Positions 21,730 to 34,580 are shown, counted from the stretch's first letter. The stretch is DNA of 64,000 bases from Saturnia japonica (GCA_033032175.1 CM065318.1:13764001-13828000), one strand, 5' to 3'. Made by a program: numbers and translations. The notes: generated by a model not told the origin, from the letters alone.

Positions 21730-24700
21730 TATTAATGATTTTTTAGACCGCAATTAATAATATTTATATTAATATATATTTAAATAACACCCGTTTAGCC
21801 TATCATAATAATTGTTCTCACATCCCGCAAGTATATTTTAATTATTAATTAACACATAAACTATGTTTCCTAATAACATGCAATATAGGGCAAAGCATAT
21901 CTTCATGAAATTGTCTTTCTGGTTCAATTAACTTTTGATCGTAAGTATTAATAAGTCATCTCTAAAAATAATTCTCAAAATGCCTTATTGTGGCTTATGT
22001 ATAAGAGGTAGGCATGTATAGATAAATAGATATGTATGAAGATATATAGTAGATCGCGAAATTTTTTTTAGATATACTAATTACCAATATTTTTGTAGAG
22101 CATTGTATTTAGCTAGCACACGCGGATACACAGCGCTTCGGGAGGGCTTCCGATTTACTTAACAAAAATTTATATTTAAGGCTAGCTGAAAGTTATAGCC
22201 TAATGTTAGATTCCATTCCATTCCATATAGAACCATTCCTCATGAATTTGTCTATATTAAATAAATAAACTAAAATTTAATAATAACTTAATAAACTTTT
22301 GCGCTTTATACTTTTTTTTATTATATTAGGTCTTTACTTATGAAGTTGTCAATTTTCAATATTGACTAGGGTGAATATAGATATCTATTATTCTACTACA
22401 ATTGCGAAGTCATATAACTTTTATATTAAAGCTATGACCACAGCCTTCATAATAACAAATTCGGGACGTAAATTTAGCTGTATATACTTGGCAACCTGAT
22501 AACAACACGCGTGACCATGTGAACAATATTGCCAGGATTTAAAATAAGATTTACTGTTTTTTTAGCACTCCAGCAGTGAAGTTTTTAATCCTTTTTCCGT
22601 TTTTAAACATCAAAAAACTGATTTTGTACCACAAATTAAGGACCCCAAACACATTTAGATACCAATTTTCCACTAAAGTTGTATTTGCCTTCTTGATTTT
22701 TTAAATTAATAACGTATGTTTCTTAGTTCTCTTTAAGTTTATGTTTTAACTTATGAAATGGTTCCGAAGTCGTAAAATTGCTGAAACACTAAATTGTCCA
22801 GGGTTGTTTATATTTTTTACTTTGGAACCATCGTTGTCAAATAAACAAATTATTACGTGACAAATATTACCCTACTTTTAGTTTTATGATAGTTAGGTTG
22901 TAAATAAAATCATCTACCCACGATGACACGTATATTTTACTATAACTTTCAGGAAAATATTTCATTGTAACCTAGCAAAATTTTTTTAATTTTGTGAAAA
23001 ATAACACGGAAAATAATATCAAAATATGCTTTGTTATTTGATGAAATGAAATTCCGTTTCCCTTTTTTGTTTTTGTGAAGATTTTTTACAATGTAAATAG
23101 CACACAAGACGGCATACTTTTAAAATAATACAAAAACACACGGGTGCTTACATTGCATGACATATCCTTTCAAAATTGACACTATTAAATACTAATATGG
23201 GTTATATGTAGGTTTGCCACCTTTTTTGGGAAAAATATAGTATATTTAAAAAAAACTGCTAAATACATAGTAATTTTGGGAAATTTTGAACATAAAAATA
23301 GTACTCATTTATTTTTAATCATTATTGAGTAACTCTGCCCAAAAAAGAATCAAATTTTTCAGGGTTCATGTATGTGATTTTTCTTTTATTTTATTCATTT
23401 TTCAATTTGTTTCGTATACAAACAAGTGATCCACTTTGCGCTGTTCTAATTCGTACTTTAATATTTTTCATAATATTGTAAACATCTAAAATGTTGATAT
23501 TATTTCCTTCTAGAAAGTTCAAACAAAATGAAAGTAAATTTCAATGATAATTTGCCCTTCTTTTTCATTTAACAAAAGATTATAAAATAAATTATTCAAA
23601 TGGAAACTAAAAACCAGACTGCAACAAAAACACGACAAACAAAATATTTTTCTATTGTTTGCTTTTTATTTGATTCCCAGACGTCGTACTTGGTTATTAT
23701 ATAGCCTATGTCACTCCCACAATTAAGAAGTGCCAAAGAAATAAACATACATACTTATAAATACGCTTGAAAAACATATCCCTCCTTATAATCGGGTAAT
23801 AAGCTCAACAGTTGAATTGGCGATGAAAGTATAGTATTTTGTAGTAGTATATTATTTTTCTATAATATATAGTACAATTGACTAAAATATAGTACGATAC
23901 TATATAACATAATACGGGTGGCAACCCTAGTTATATTCATCTTCGTGTTCTGACCGGCTCCATCTGCTTCGTTCACGTCAAATTGGAAAGATAAAAAAGC
24001 TAGGAAAATTATGAACTCACTGAAATTCGACAATAAAACCTCATTGAAGCTTGCTTCAACATGTTGTATAGGCACACACAAATTAGGGAATCCTGAATCG
24101 GATTGTTACTTTTTATGAAAAGTGAATCCGGTATGATAATATAAAATGTCCACCGCACTGGTTGGACACAGGCGAGGAAGCCAAACCATGTCCTAAATGC
24201 AAATTGAGTTAAAAGAAGCTCCTTGTAAATGTTTGGTGGATCTGTGCCGGCATTGTTCATCACAACATCTTGAAACCTGTCACAACAATTACTGAAGAGA
24301 TGTACTGTGAAGTATTGTTAATGATGATGGTAATTTTTTCGAAAGAATTTATCTCAAACGCTGGAGAGAGAGGGCGCTACTATCAAGTTTCTGCCCCGGT
24401 TCGAAAAAATCGTAGCTGTGCCCCGTGGGCACCGTGGTTTCACCCGTGTTAATTTTATCCGACAAACATCGCACCGCCAACGCACCCATGTAGTCCAACA
24501 TAATTGTTCTTCTTGCAAGTACAAATTATTTAAATTTTTCATTATCTCCGCAACTATGTGTCCAAATAGCAAACTCTAAAAAACAAAATTTAACTTCATA
24601 AAATTGTCTTTATGATGAAGTAACAAAAGTTTGTTCGTAAGGATTAATATGCCATGTCTAAAAATAATGCTTATAAATCACTTTTTAATTTTCAACAAAT

Positions 24701-25470
24701 CTTTGACACAAAATACCTTATTGTGGCTTATGTATAAGAGATAAGCATATGCTATAGCTGACTTTTTTTTTGATATACTAAGGACCAATATTATTGTAGA
24801 ATATTGTATTTCCATATAATTAACGATTACACCAGCGCACGCGGATAAAACAGTTCGGGAGGGCCTCGACTTCCGATTTACGTAACAAAAATCAATATTT
24901 AAGGCTATCTGAGAGTTGGGATTACTTAAATAGACCTATCCGATTTCGTGAAAGTCGAAAATACAAAAATAATTTGGCATCCGACTGGTAATTTAATAAA
25001 AGCCTGTTTAAACAATTAAAAGTCTTGCACAAAAATATTACCGAATCCGACTAGGATATTAAATTATTATATTGCTATTAAACTAAATAAAATATTCCAC
25101 CAAATTAAAAAAATAATAGATATATATTAAATAACCGTTGTGGCAGTTATGTATATCAAATTTATATTTAATATCAAAATATTGTGCAAGACACATGTGT
25201 ATAAAATAAATAAGTGGCAGTTATCAAACATTATAATTTCTAATATAAATATTTTCATAATGTAATGTAAATAAAATAAGTACAAACTTAAAATATTGTA
25301 CACATTTATAACATTATATACCCAGACACTGAACTTAGTAATCGTATTAAGTATTCGCACAGATCCAAGCATATACCCCTTAATTTATAGTACGACTTTA
25401 ACAAGGTTACTTGTAATAAGATCCAATACTCAATGCAATCCAATTGTATCAGTACAATGAAGAATATTTA
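21730..25470. repeat. Non-genic tract with repeat family Y (two copies) and others
   Basis: About 21886-22200 and 24577-24915 are copies of one repeat (shared TTATTGTGGCTTATGTATAA, ACACGCGGAT-like, TTCGGGAGGGC, CCGATTTACNTAACAAAAAT). 22930-23180 is an inverted relative of pieces at 16737-16827 and 12220-12325. No host gene is supported; ORFs at 23860-24263 and 25127-25372 lack recognisable features. Confidence 0.45.
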
Positions 25471-25472
25471 TT

Positions 25473-27661
25473 GATACGGTAGTGACGCTTTTATATGCTA
25501 TCGTGAATGCTGGGCAATTGCCCTCAATTCACTTTCGATTTGATACCAGCGTAAGCGAGAACAAAACTTTGACATTTCATCAACAGAGTTTTCTTCCTTT
25601 CTTTGATTTCCTAGCGTAAGGAGAACAAAACTTTTATATTTTTAGCATGCCAACAGAGATTTTCAAAAAAGCAAGATTACATCTTATCATTTCACATAAT
25701 AAAAACAATTTGTACATTTAAATGCTTCTGACATTTAAACGCGTCTATTTATGAAACGTTATTGTTAGAATAACACCATTACTTAATCAAGTTTATTCTA
25801 CTTACATTTTTTTTAACATGAGATTTGGGGTAACTTGATTGATTTTTCAAAATATATTTTTTTTTAAGTATATCCTCTTGTATGACTTTCATTACAGCTT
25901 GTATGGAAAAACCATGGTATTAAAAATTTCAGTGTTGTAGTCGGAATGTAAAATATCATGGGTTGCGCACCGCACGGGTATACGATCTAAAATAAAAGTA
26001 ATTAATAAGGAACGCATCTATTGAACCATTTACAATTTTGTAAAGGATGAGTAAGTCAGCTATATTTCGCCTCTCTTTTAGGCTTATCATGTTAAAATAT
26101 TTTAGTCTATTAACATAATTAGGGATAGACTTACGAATACCATTTCTTATGCTCAGGCATCTAACAAGACGAGCTTGGACAGATTCTATAAGCTCCACGT
26201 AGGTGGTATAGTGAGGTGACCATATGGCAGAACAATATTCAAGAATACTTCTAACTAAGGTGTTATAGAGCAAGATAACACTCTCGTTATTGCGAAATGG
26301 TCGTGAAGTACGCATAACAAATCCAAGCACTTTTTTGGCTCTGGGTACAATATTAAGTATATGTGGTCGAAAAGAAAAAGAAGAGTCAAACATGACACCC
26401 AAATCACGAACAACGGATACTCTCTCTAAGCTTATACCTCCAAGCTGATAGGTAAAATCAATATAATTTATTTTATTGGTAAAAGTTATCTATTGACACT
26501 TTTTCACATTAAGAGCCATTTTGTTGATGATACACCATAACTCGAGAGTGTTAAGGTCACTCTGTAACTTAATACAGTCACTTAGGTTTGTTACCCGAAT
26601 ATATATTTTTATATCATCCGCATAGGCTAGGCAATCACAATTTAGGGAATCTAAGAGGTCGTTTATAAAAATTAAAAACAATAATGGTCCCAGTTTTGAT
26701 CCTTGGGGGACACCAGATGAAGGTATGAAAGGTGAAGATTCGTAGCCTGCCAATGCAACTAGCTGAGAACGATTACATAAATAGCTCTCAAACCACCTTA
26801 ACAGATTGCCATGAATGCCAGCGTGATTAAGTTTGGCTATGAGTAAAGAGTGATTAACGCGATCAAACGCTTTGGCAAAATCTGTATAAATAGCATCAAC
26901 TTGGCCTCGGCCTTCCAAAGTATTGGATATAAAATTAGCATATATAAGTAAATTTGATGTTGTAGAACGATTAGACATGAAACCATGCTGGCGCAAGCTC
27001 ATCATGGGCTTTACTTGACAATACACAACTTTGTATATAATACCCTCAAATATTTTTGCAAATTGTGAGATAATACATATTGGTCTGTAATTTGATACGA
27101 CATTCCTATTACCTGACTTGTAAATAGGGACTACATATGAGATTTTCCATAAATCGGGAAATATTCCTTCTTTGAGTGACTGATTAAAGATCATATGCAG
27201 AGGCTTAATAACCGCTTTTGAGTAAAGCCGTATAAATATTGGTGGAATTCCATCAGGACCAGCCCCTTTACTGACATCAAAACTTTCTAAACTGGTTTTG
27301 ATATCTTTTTCACTTATATTTATTTCTGGGAGGGAATAATTCGGTGAGGTATAAGACAGAGTAACTGCATCTGAAGCTTGGTTATCAGTATAAACTGAGG
27401 AGAAATATATAGCAAATAAGTCTGCAACCTGGTCACCATCAGCAAGTCGACCATCATACGAGACCTGGGCGGGAATACCATTGTATGTTTTTTTTGATGT
27501 AATGTATCGCCAAAAAGTTTTGATATTTGTTTTGAGTTCCTGTTCTATCTTAGCTATATACGACTTGAAACAAATTTCCATAATTTTCTTTGATCTAATA
27601 CGTAAGGTATTAAAAGTATCATAATCACGAGGATTATTATATTGATAACAAAATTTGTAAC
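25473..27661 (-). mobile_element. CR1/jockey-like LINE, 5'-truncated, with its 3'UTR
   Basis: The RT frame (27655-25956) is followed, on minus, by a 3'UTR of about 480 bp ending near 25473 with AATAAA close by. A related 3'UTR end lies at about 39425-39590. A direct repeat of part of this UTR sits upstream of the RT at 27665-27878. The endonuclease region is absent. Confidence 0.7.
25956..27655 (-). pseudogene. LINE reverse transcriptase with one in-frame stop
   Basis: The RT domain has GAGPDGIPPIFIR, NYRPICIISQFAKIFE, FAKAFDRVNH (motif A Asp), GVPQGSKLGPLLFLIFINDL (motif B) and YADDIKIYI (motif C), then the C-terminal region (SILEYCSAIWSP). The frame is open from about 27655 down to a TAG at 26490-26492 and then continues without a shift to a stop at 25956. 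The single stop follows ALNVKKCQ, after the catalytic core. The catalytic boxes are complete, but the protein lacks the N-terminal endonuclease because of 5' truncation. It is a fairly young inactive copy. Confidence 0.82.
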
Positions 27662-27664
27662 ATT

Positions 27665-27878
27665 TTTAAATTGCTTTTAGTGAGAGTATAACGCGTCTAT
27701 TTATAAAACGTTATTGTTAGAATAACACCATTACTTAACCAAGTTTATTCTACTTAAATTTTTTCTTCATGAGATTTGGGGTAACTTGATTGATTTTTCA
27801 AATATATTTTTTTTCTTAAGTATATCCTCTTGTATGACTTTCATTACAGCTTTTATGGAAAAACCATGTCATCGCCAA
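27665..27878 (-). repeat. Direct repeat of the LINE 3'UTR segment
   Basis: Matches about 25720-25927 closely (AACGCGTCTATTTATNAAAC, GAGATTTGGGGTAACTTGAT, TATCCTCTTGTATGACTTTC). It is probably the UTR of another copy of the same LINE, interrupted by, or in tandem with, the copy on its left. Confidence 0.65.
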
Positions 27879-27885
27879 TTTATTT

Positions 27886-29357
27886 TTGATTTCTCCCAAT
27901 AGCACCCTGCCTAGCGATCAGATGAAAACTGAGGTTGTGCCTGTTGTGAAGAATAATACTGGCAAAACATCAGATCTTTCGAACTACAGGCCCATATCGC
28001 TTGCTACTAACATTGCGAAAGTCCTGGACGAGTTGCTTGACAAGCATATGGCAATCCGCATCGAATTAATGATGCGCAGTTTGGGTTCGGACCTGGTCTC
28101 TCGACCGAAAGTGTCATACTGTCTCTCAAGCACACTGTAAAGTATTATTTATTTACCTTTTCAAAGCGTTTGATCTTGTGTCATACGATTTGATATGGCA
28201 GAAACTACTAAATATTACCTCGCTGGATAGGGAAGTTATATCTATACTACGGTATTGGTATAACAACTGTGTAAGATGGGCCGGATCGTTGTCAAATGTG
28301 TATAGGCGGGAGTGCGGCGTGAGGCAGGGCGGCCTCACCTCTCCTCGCCTCTTTAGTGTGTACATAAACCCGTTGACGGTTGAGCTGAGCAACACTTATA
28401 TAGGTTGTTATGTAGACGGAATATCCGTCAATAATATCAGTTATGCTGATGATATGTTGTTGCTGAGCCCATCGATTAACGCTATGATATGGCTGCTTAC
28501 GAAGTGTGAAAAGTATGCGAAGGCCCATGGGCTCAGATACAATTATAAAAATAGTGAGATACTAGTCTTTAAGGCAAGCACTAAAACCTACCCAATTGCA
28601 CCACAGTAGAAACTCTGCAGGTGAGCCTTAAAGCAAGTCACTGGTCTCAAGTATCTGAGCCCCTGGGTTTCTGATGACTTAAAAGATAGCCTGGACATTA
28701 AGCGTGAGCGCAGCGTGTTGGTTGTCTGCTATAATATGTTGACTCGCAGATTTGCTAAATGCTCGACTGACGTGAAGGCTACACTGTTTACAACGTATTG
28801 TCTTCGTCCTACACATGCAGTCTGTGGGTCAACTACATGCAGAGGGCAATACAGCGCTCTGTGCGTATAATTCAACAATGTATTCAGGGTGCTGATAAGG
28901 TTGCCGCGCTACTGCAGCGCTTCGGTTATGTTCGTATAGGCGAGAATAGATGACCTAGTGGTCGTAAGCGCGACTGCTATGAGTGAGGTCCTGGGTTCGA
29001 ATCCCAGGTCGAGCAAAGTGTTATTGGGTTTTTCCTATGAAATTCTCAGTAGCAGCTCGGAGTTTGGTTTCGTGCCCGATTAATGGCAATAGGCTCGCCC
29101 CCTATTACATGGGACCTATAAAACATACTCGGCGAACTGTGGGTGTACATTAGTATACCTCTGCCTAACCCTTCGGGGAATACAGGCGTGATGGTATGTT
29201 ATGTTATGAGCAAACGATGAGCCTCATTCATGTACCGGGTACGCGCTAGCCCCAACAGCATCCCGAGAGCTGTAGCAATCAGATGGGACAGTCCCATATT
29301 AGAACATTGAGTACGCCTACATACCAGTGTGGCGTTCAATAAATAAATAATTAAACG
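27886..29357 (+). mobile_element. Degenerate LINE with a SINE nested in its 3' part
   Basis: Frames at 27886-28140 and 28178-28609 carry SNYRPISLATNIAKVLDELL, QKLLNITSLDREVISILR-like, CGVRQGGLTSPRLFSVYIN and ISYADDMLLLSP, which are RT motifs of a non-LTR element. The reading continues with shifts (LKDSLDIKRERSV) to about 28945. A family-S SINE interrupts, and the LINE tail (CAACAGCATCCCGAGAGC) resumes at about 29209 and ends in repeated AATAA near 29350. Multiple frameshifts make it inactive. Confidence 0.75.
28953..29205 (+). mobile_element. SINE family S nested in a LINE
   Basis: Head with TAGTGGTCGTAAGCG and GGTTCGAATCC, body and tail ending GTGATGGTATGTT. The first few head bases are missing compared with the copy at 12669. 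It interrupts the LINE at 27886-29357. Confidence 0.82.
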
Positions 29358-29480
29358 GCTGACCAGATTTGGATGAAATTTGGCACACTAATAGTTTATA
29401 GCCTTTAATAACACACAAGAAACTAAATACTGTTGTTTTCCGATATCCACGCGAACGAAGTCGCGGGCACAGCTAGTATG
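29358..29480 (+). repeat. Repeat 3' end of the GCGGGCAC type
   Basis: Contains GATTTGGATGAAATTTGGCA and ends CGAAGTCGCGGGCACAGCTA. I recognise this as a widespread kind of insect repeat terminus but cannot name the family. Confidence 0.5.
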
Positions 29481-30186
29481 ACTTATTTTCACGTGAATTA
29501 AAAAGATCATTATTTTGGGCCACTCGAAACTGAAGGCAAGTACGTGAAGTATTAAGAACGCACGGGTGGGTTGAAGGCATGCGGCACGGTGTAGTGGTCG
29601 GTCGTATAAATTGAATACTGGTTAAACCGTGGGACACAGTTTAAATTTATTTACGATATATGTTAAAGCAAAACCACCAAGCATTGATTTATCACTGCCC
29701 TTTTTACCTGACTGCGAAAAAGGAGGATTGTGTTTGTCAGGCGTATTTATATATGAATGTTTATCTTTGGCATGCTCTGTAGCTCAAACGGCTTGACGGA
29801 TTTTAGTAAACCAGGTGTCGTTCGATTCGTCTTAATTGTGGAAGTGACATAGGCTATATAATATTTAAGTACGATGACTGGGAATCAAGTAAAAAGCAAA
29901 TATAAAAAAATATTTTTTTAGTCAAGTGTTTTTGTTCCAGTCGGGGTTTTTGTTTCCTTTTTAATAAATTATCTTGTTAATAAATTAACTATAATCTATG
30001 TATCTCTCGTACGTAGAGGCTCTTGTCGTGTTATTTGCAATTCGACACGATACAGTAATTATTTATGGATGTTCCTCGGACGACGGTCACTTTCGCTGTT
30101 TGCTTGTTATGTTTAATAATAATAAATATACTCGATATATTTTTAAATTGTAACAGAATAAAGTGACATCATTGTACCCAGGGCCC
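29481..30186. repeat. Spacer with interspersed repeat X, copy 2
   Basis: 29772-29962 matches 8564-8745. The remainder shows nothing recognisable. Confidence 0.5.
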
Positions 30187-30600
30187 TCTTTATCCGAGGG
30201 TTTAAGGGGTGTGAGGAACCTGAGCACAGAGTCCTAGGGGGCGCAAGCCAACTGCCATAAGTCTTGATAGGTATCTATTAGCCTACCACAACAACACTGA
30301 GTAACAACACTGTGTAATCTACGTAAGCAGAGCTGCGAGCACAGCATATTAAGGTCATCCATGGGTTCAAGACTCAAGATAGATTGAAAAATTTGACCAT
30401 TATAAGTAGGTATTCAATGAAAAGATAATGATAAAATGGCATTACATATTCAAAAATAATTTGAGTTAGATGTATGATTATCAGTTAATTTAGGGAAATA
30501 ATGTAATGAATCCTTAAAAAATAGGTTTTTTTCTGTTAAAACAGCGGCGGAGGGGGGGAGGTTGGCGTCATGATAACTTTCGCACCTATATGCTTAACAG
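30187..30600 (+). repeat. Interspersed repeat Z, copy 2
   Basis: Related to 2699-2960 (shared CTTTATCCG, TTGACCATTATAAGTA, ATATGCTTAA). It carries a G-run near 30548-30560. Confidence 0.4.
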
Positions 30601-30787
30601 GACACTGACTGTCCATGATGATATTTTTTTTATATTTATTTATTTCAAGAAATCTACAGAAATACATAGCCAAAATGATTTCATTCGTATTACAATAAAG
30701 ATATAACAATCCTAAACCCCAACTAAATTACTATTAATATAATTTGCATCAAAAAGAACGATGTAATGCTTCTGGCGTGAATTCGTG

Positions 30788-30870
30788 TGTGTGTGTGTGC
30801 GTGTGTGTGTGTGTGTTGTGTGTGTGTGTGTGTGTGTGTGTGGGTGTGTGTGTGTGTTGTGTGTGTGTGT
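30788..30870. repeat. (GT)n microsatellite
   Basis: A long GT run with a few interruptions, inside the 3' region of the LINE. Confidence 0.95.
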
Positions 30871-30875
30871 ACTAA

Positions 30876-31549
30876 TTACATATATGTATTTATCAAACTC
30901 TGAATAATATCAATAGTTTTTCTTTTTAACGCTGCATTACTGTCAAAACGTAAGTCAAAATTTTCAGCTCTCGCATTATATGAATCTGTACACCTTATCA
31001 ACACTGAATTACGGGCATAATTGGTCTTGGTTGTACGTACGTGAAAGGTCTGGGGTTTACGGATATGTTTGGTTGTAGTCCTTAGACCAATTCGTTCCAA
31101 CAAACATGAACAATCGATTTTATTGTTCATCAAATTATATAAAAACATCATATCAGCTACCAAGCGTCTATGTTTCAAGGATAACATACCCAATTCCGTA
31201 AGTTCTCATTTATATCCGCCGATAAAAGCATATCACGACATCTCAGCATCTTCAAAAATATTTTGAATAATTTCAATTCTATGGCTATGTATGTTATAAT
31301 AGGGAGTCCTTCTTTAGATGCAAATTCTAAAATACTTCTTACATAAACACAAAATAAAACTTTAATAGAGGAATTATTTTTAAAATGAATTGATAATCTA
31401 CTTATAAGCCCAACAACTGACACTGCGCTGAAATAATTTTTGATCCCAGTTAATACTCTCGAGTTCGCTATAAATAGCCTCATGATCCCCTTGTCAAAGA
31501 GAATTTTTTTTTTTGGGTGACTTATGAACCGGTCTAATGTGTAGCTCAA
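30876..31549 (-). pseudogene. LINE ORF2 C-terminal part, frameshifted
   Basis: Two overlapping frames (31549-31175 and 31193-30876) encode the stretch after the RT core, with FKNNSSIKVLFCVYVRSILE and LSLKHRRLVADMMFLYNLMN. These match the shape of the same region in the LINE at 25956-27655. A shift lies near 31180. Confidence 0.65.
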
Positions 31550-31651
31550 GTAGCAGCATCAAGGTGATAGCAGGATAATGTAGCAAATCCTCTGATATCA
31601 ATACGGATTCAGTGCACGTAATTCCTGTATAACTATTGCTAAACACTAAAT

Positions 31652-32282
31652 CTAAGAATTCACCGTTGTCATTTGCAACTGATTATATTGACCTAAATCA
31701 AATTCTGAAAACATTTCATAAAACTGTTGACAAGAACCCTCAAGAGAGCATTTATAACTCAATGAATATCCGGGAGTGCCCGACCAATGCAGCGAACCAA
31801 AATTAAAATCACCTATCAAAAGGAAATGATTTCCCGCATAATGACTAAGAATGTCGTGTATATAAAGACTAGCACTATCGAGGATAGGATCCCGCGAAGA
31901 ACGAATGCCCGGAAGGTAGACACAAACCCCATATAAATCTAATTTAGCATTGATTGTTCGTGCCGGCAGAATTATGTGCACTACTTCAAAGAAGATCGAG
32001 TAATGGTAGTGAAACATCAGCTCCGATAGTAGCACCAACCTCACGCCTTGTAAGCACCATCACTCCTCCGCCACGAGCATGTCCTGTAGCGATAGCATTA
32101 CGGTCGCATCTAAAAACATCATACCGACTATCCTATACTTCGGTATCGTAAATACCATCCAACAACCACGTTTCTACTATAACTACCAGATTAAAATTAG
32201 TTGATAGCAAGCCCTGTCTAAATTGCATCGTCTTACCGCGGATACTCCTAGTATTCTGGTAATAAACAGTCAAAAAAGCCAT
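31652..32282 (-). pseudogene. LINE ORF2 endonuclease (APE type), disrupted
   Basis: The probable ORF2 start is at 32282 (MAFLTVYYQNTRSIRG), followed by VVIVETWLLDGIYDTE and an in-frame TAG, then RGGGVMVLTRRE. After a shift, LLIGDFNFGSLHWSG carries the GDFN box of apurinic-type endonucleases. At least one stop and one frameshift break it. Confidence 0.65.
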
Positions 32283-32751
32283 TCCTGAATAAAGAAAAAA
32301 TAACAATTACTAAAATAAAATAATTAAAACATGAATTACAAAAGCATTGATTACATCCAAGTAGTGATTTGAATGTATTAATCGTAATATTGCATGAGAC
32401 TATAATGTTTGGACGTAAAGAAATATTATTAGCTATTATCAATAAAACAAATGTAAATTGTACACAAACCACAGTAAATTGAGTCAATTGCTACACACAC
32501 AATATTTACCGGAGTACGTGTAGCGAGCGTTAAAAGATTTCATTCATAAGTAATTTGAAGTTGTTTCTTTTGATATTCTGTGTAGTGTGTATTATTAGAA
32601 AAAAGGTTACAGTTTTTACATTAACATATATATAAAAAAAAATTATAAAAATCGCTCTTTCTTACAAATATTTTCCCATTTCGCACCCATGAGTATTGAA
32701 ACCCCAGCTGAGAACAAACTTTTCTTGTGGCTTTGAGTAAGTGTGGTTCGT

Positions 32752-33552
32752 TTATATAAATTGATTAAGGATCTCCGTGAATACCAATATCCGTTGAAGT
32801 ACAACCCTTTTTTTCCTTCTTATTGCACTAACTAACTGATCTCGTTTCAAGAGAGATCTGAGCTTCACAATAATTGGTTTAGGCAGTCCAGAAATATTTT
32901 GTTTCAGCTTTATTCGTGTAGCATAAATAATGTCCGAATTAATTAGTTCGACACCTATGAATTTAGCTATATCTTTGATAATCATAAATATATTATCTGA
33001 AGAATTTTCAGGTATACCGTAGACTTCAATGTTATGCGAGAGGGATTTTTGTTCGTGTTCATCTATTTTAAATTTCAATTCTTCCAAAATTTTGTCATTC
33101 TTACCTACACCTTCAATTTGCTTTTGAATTGCTTTAAGTTCAACTTCTAGTTTATTATTTTTCCTAGTAGAACATCATACTGCGAACTCAAAAATCTGCA
33201 AGAATCCTCCAACTCAGAGTATCGCTTGTTAGTATCAAATAAATCAGTCTGAAACCTGGTAATCGTATCTGATAATTGTGTTATCTTCTCTTCTTGAGCC
33301 TTGTATTTCTCTTGCATGGAAGACAAAATCTCCTGCTTAAAAAGTCAAGATCAAATGATTAAAAAGTCAAGTAATTTTATGTATAATGGAAGATAACATG
33401 GACCATTCCATTTCGACTTAGTGGAAGCTCTCGTTTTACGAAGTTTGTCTTCTTGAAAACCAACGCATTTAAAGTGATAATATTTACTACATGCAGCACA
33501 ATTTATATTATCTTGGTCGTAAATCGGTTTATTACAAATGCAGCACTTCCTA
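32752..33552 (-). pseudogene. LINE ORF1 with PHD-like zinc finger and coiled coil
   Basis: A Cys/His cluster at 33552-33459 reads CCICNKPIYDQDNINCAAC and then YYHFKCVG, a PHD-type C4HC pattern known from ORF1 of CR1-group LINEs. A Gln/Glu/Lys-rich coiled coil follows (about 33330-33090). Then comes the RNA-binding-like part NIEVYGIPENSSDNI, KPIIVKLRSLLKRDQLV at 33087-32752. A 1-nt shift lies near 33165 and a stop just before the finger. Confidence 0.65.
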
Positions 33553-33599
33553 CCCTATAAGAAACGCAGAGCAGGTAACTTAACGAGCGATGCAGGAAC

Positions 33600-34580
33600 A
33601 ATGTGAAGGAGTCCAGTTAATATAAGGTAGGCTAGCACAATATTTAACACGAGTGATAACAGTACATAATCAAGATGTATTTATGACTTGTTATAAACAG
33701 CACTTGTTTCCAAAAAGTAAATAAATACTAAAAAAAAAAACAAAAGGAGAAATTCAGATGGATTGATTCGTTAGGGTAGGTAGTTTATACACCGTGCTAT
33801 CCAACAACGTCGGTGTTCCATCGCCAGATGTCACTGTGGTCAGCCTGCTCAAATGTTTGAAGGACTTCATGTTGCTGGATGGAAGAAATGCACTGCACTA
33901 GCCAGGAAACAGTTCCACAACTTCACGGTGCTTCAAGTTCTTTCAAAAGTTCTTTGATCGTGCCGTGATAGAGGTTGCCGTAGAGCTGTGACTTCGAAGC
34001 CCAGTGCATGTGGTTCTGTAATGAGAAGAGAAAATTTAGATTAATCACCTCTTCAGAACACTCACTTTGATATAGACGGTAGAACACACTCAGCGAGGCA
34101 ATATCCCTGCATAGCTGAAGCGATTTGATGAACTTAGTAACTTCTGCATCATTTAGAATGAGAACAGTCCGTCAACAGTATTCCAGTTTCATACATTTCA
34201 TGCCTTCTGTATATATTCACTGAAATAGTTATTTTTATAATTTGATAATGATCAGTGTAGCCTAAAGTTATTTATAACCAACTTCAAAAAGATCAGTAGT
34301 CCTAACGAAGACCAGGTTACCACTCCTAAGGATTAAGTTGGAACGTCTTGTGTTCAAGAGCGTTGCTAACCACGACTATCAAGAGTACTCAGAACATCTG
34401 ATGCTATATAGAGAAGGTACAATATAGAAACAGCGGTGAATACTGAGCCGTGTTAATCAAATGACAATCGCTGTTCTCATGCTGAACAATAAATATTGTT
34501 CCAAAAGGTATGTAGTATCTTCTAAGAATTGCTAAACTCGTGTTTAAAATTAAAATACAATGTTTGGAAAATATTATTCA
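33600..34580. other. Spacer, nothing recognised
   Basis: A 1-kb stretch of mixed composition with no coding, RNA or repeat signal I can support. TTTATT at 34582 and 34594 (AATAAA on minus) probably serves gene D. Confidence 0.35.

Larger units (their letters stand above)
30627..33560 (-). mobile_element. CR1-like LINE with PHD-type ORF1, RT core deleted
   Basis: Read on minus: ORF1 (33552-32752), ORF2 endonuclease (32282-31652), then directly the region that normally follows the RT core (31549-30876), a GT-rich 3'UTR (30788-30870) and an end near 30627 with AATAAATAAAT. The part that should hold the RT catalytic boxes is missing between about 31652 and 31549, so this copy has an internal deletion. 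Confidence 0.7.

Noticed and set aside
23860..24572. Cluster of short ORFs on both strands
   Set aside because: Overlapping frames in repeat-rich DNA with no family resemblance.
30788..30870. (GT)n tract as a regulatory element
   Set aside because: A simple microsatellite inside a dead LINE 3' end; no functional context.
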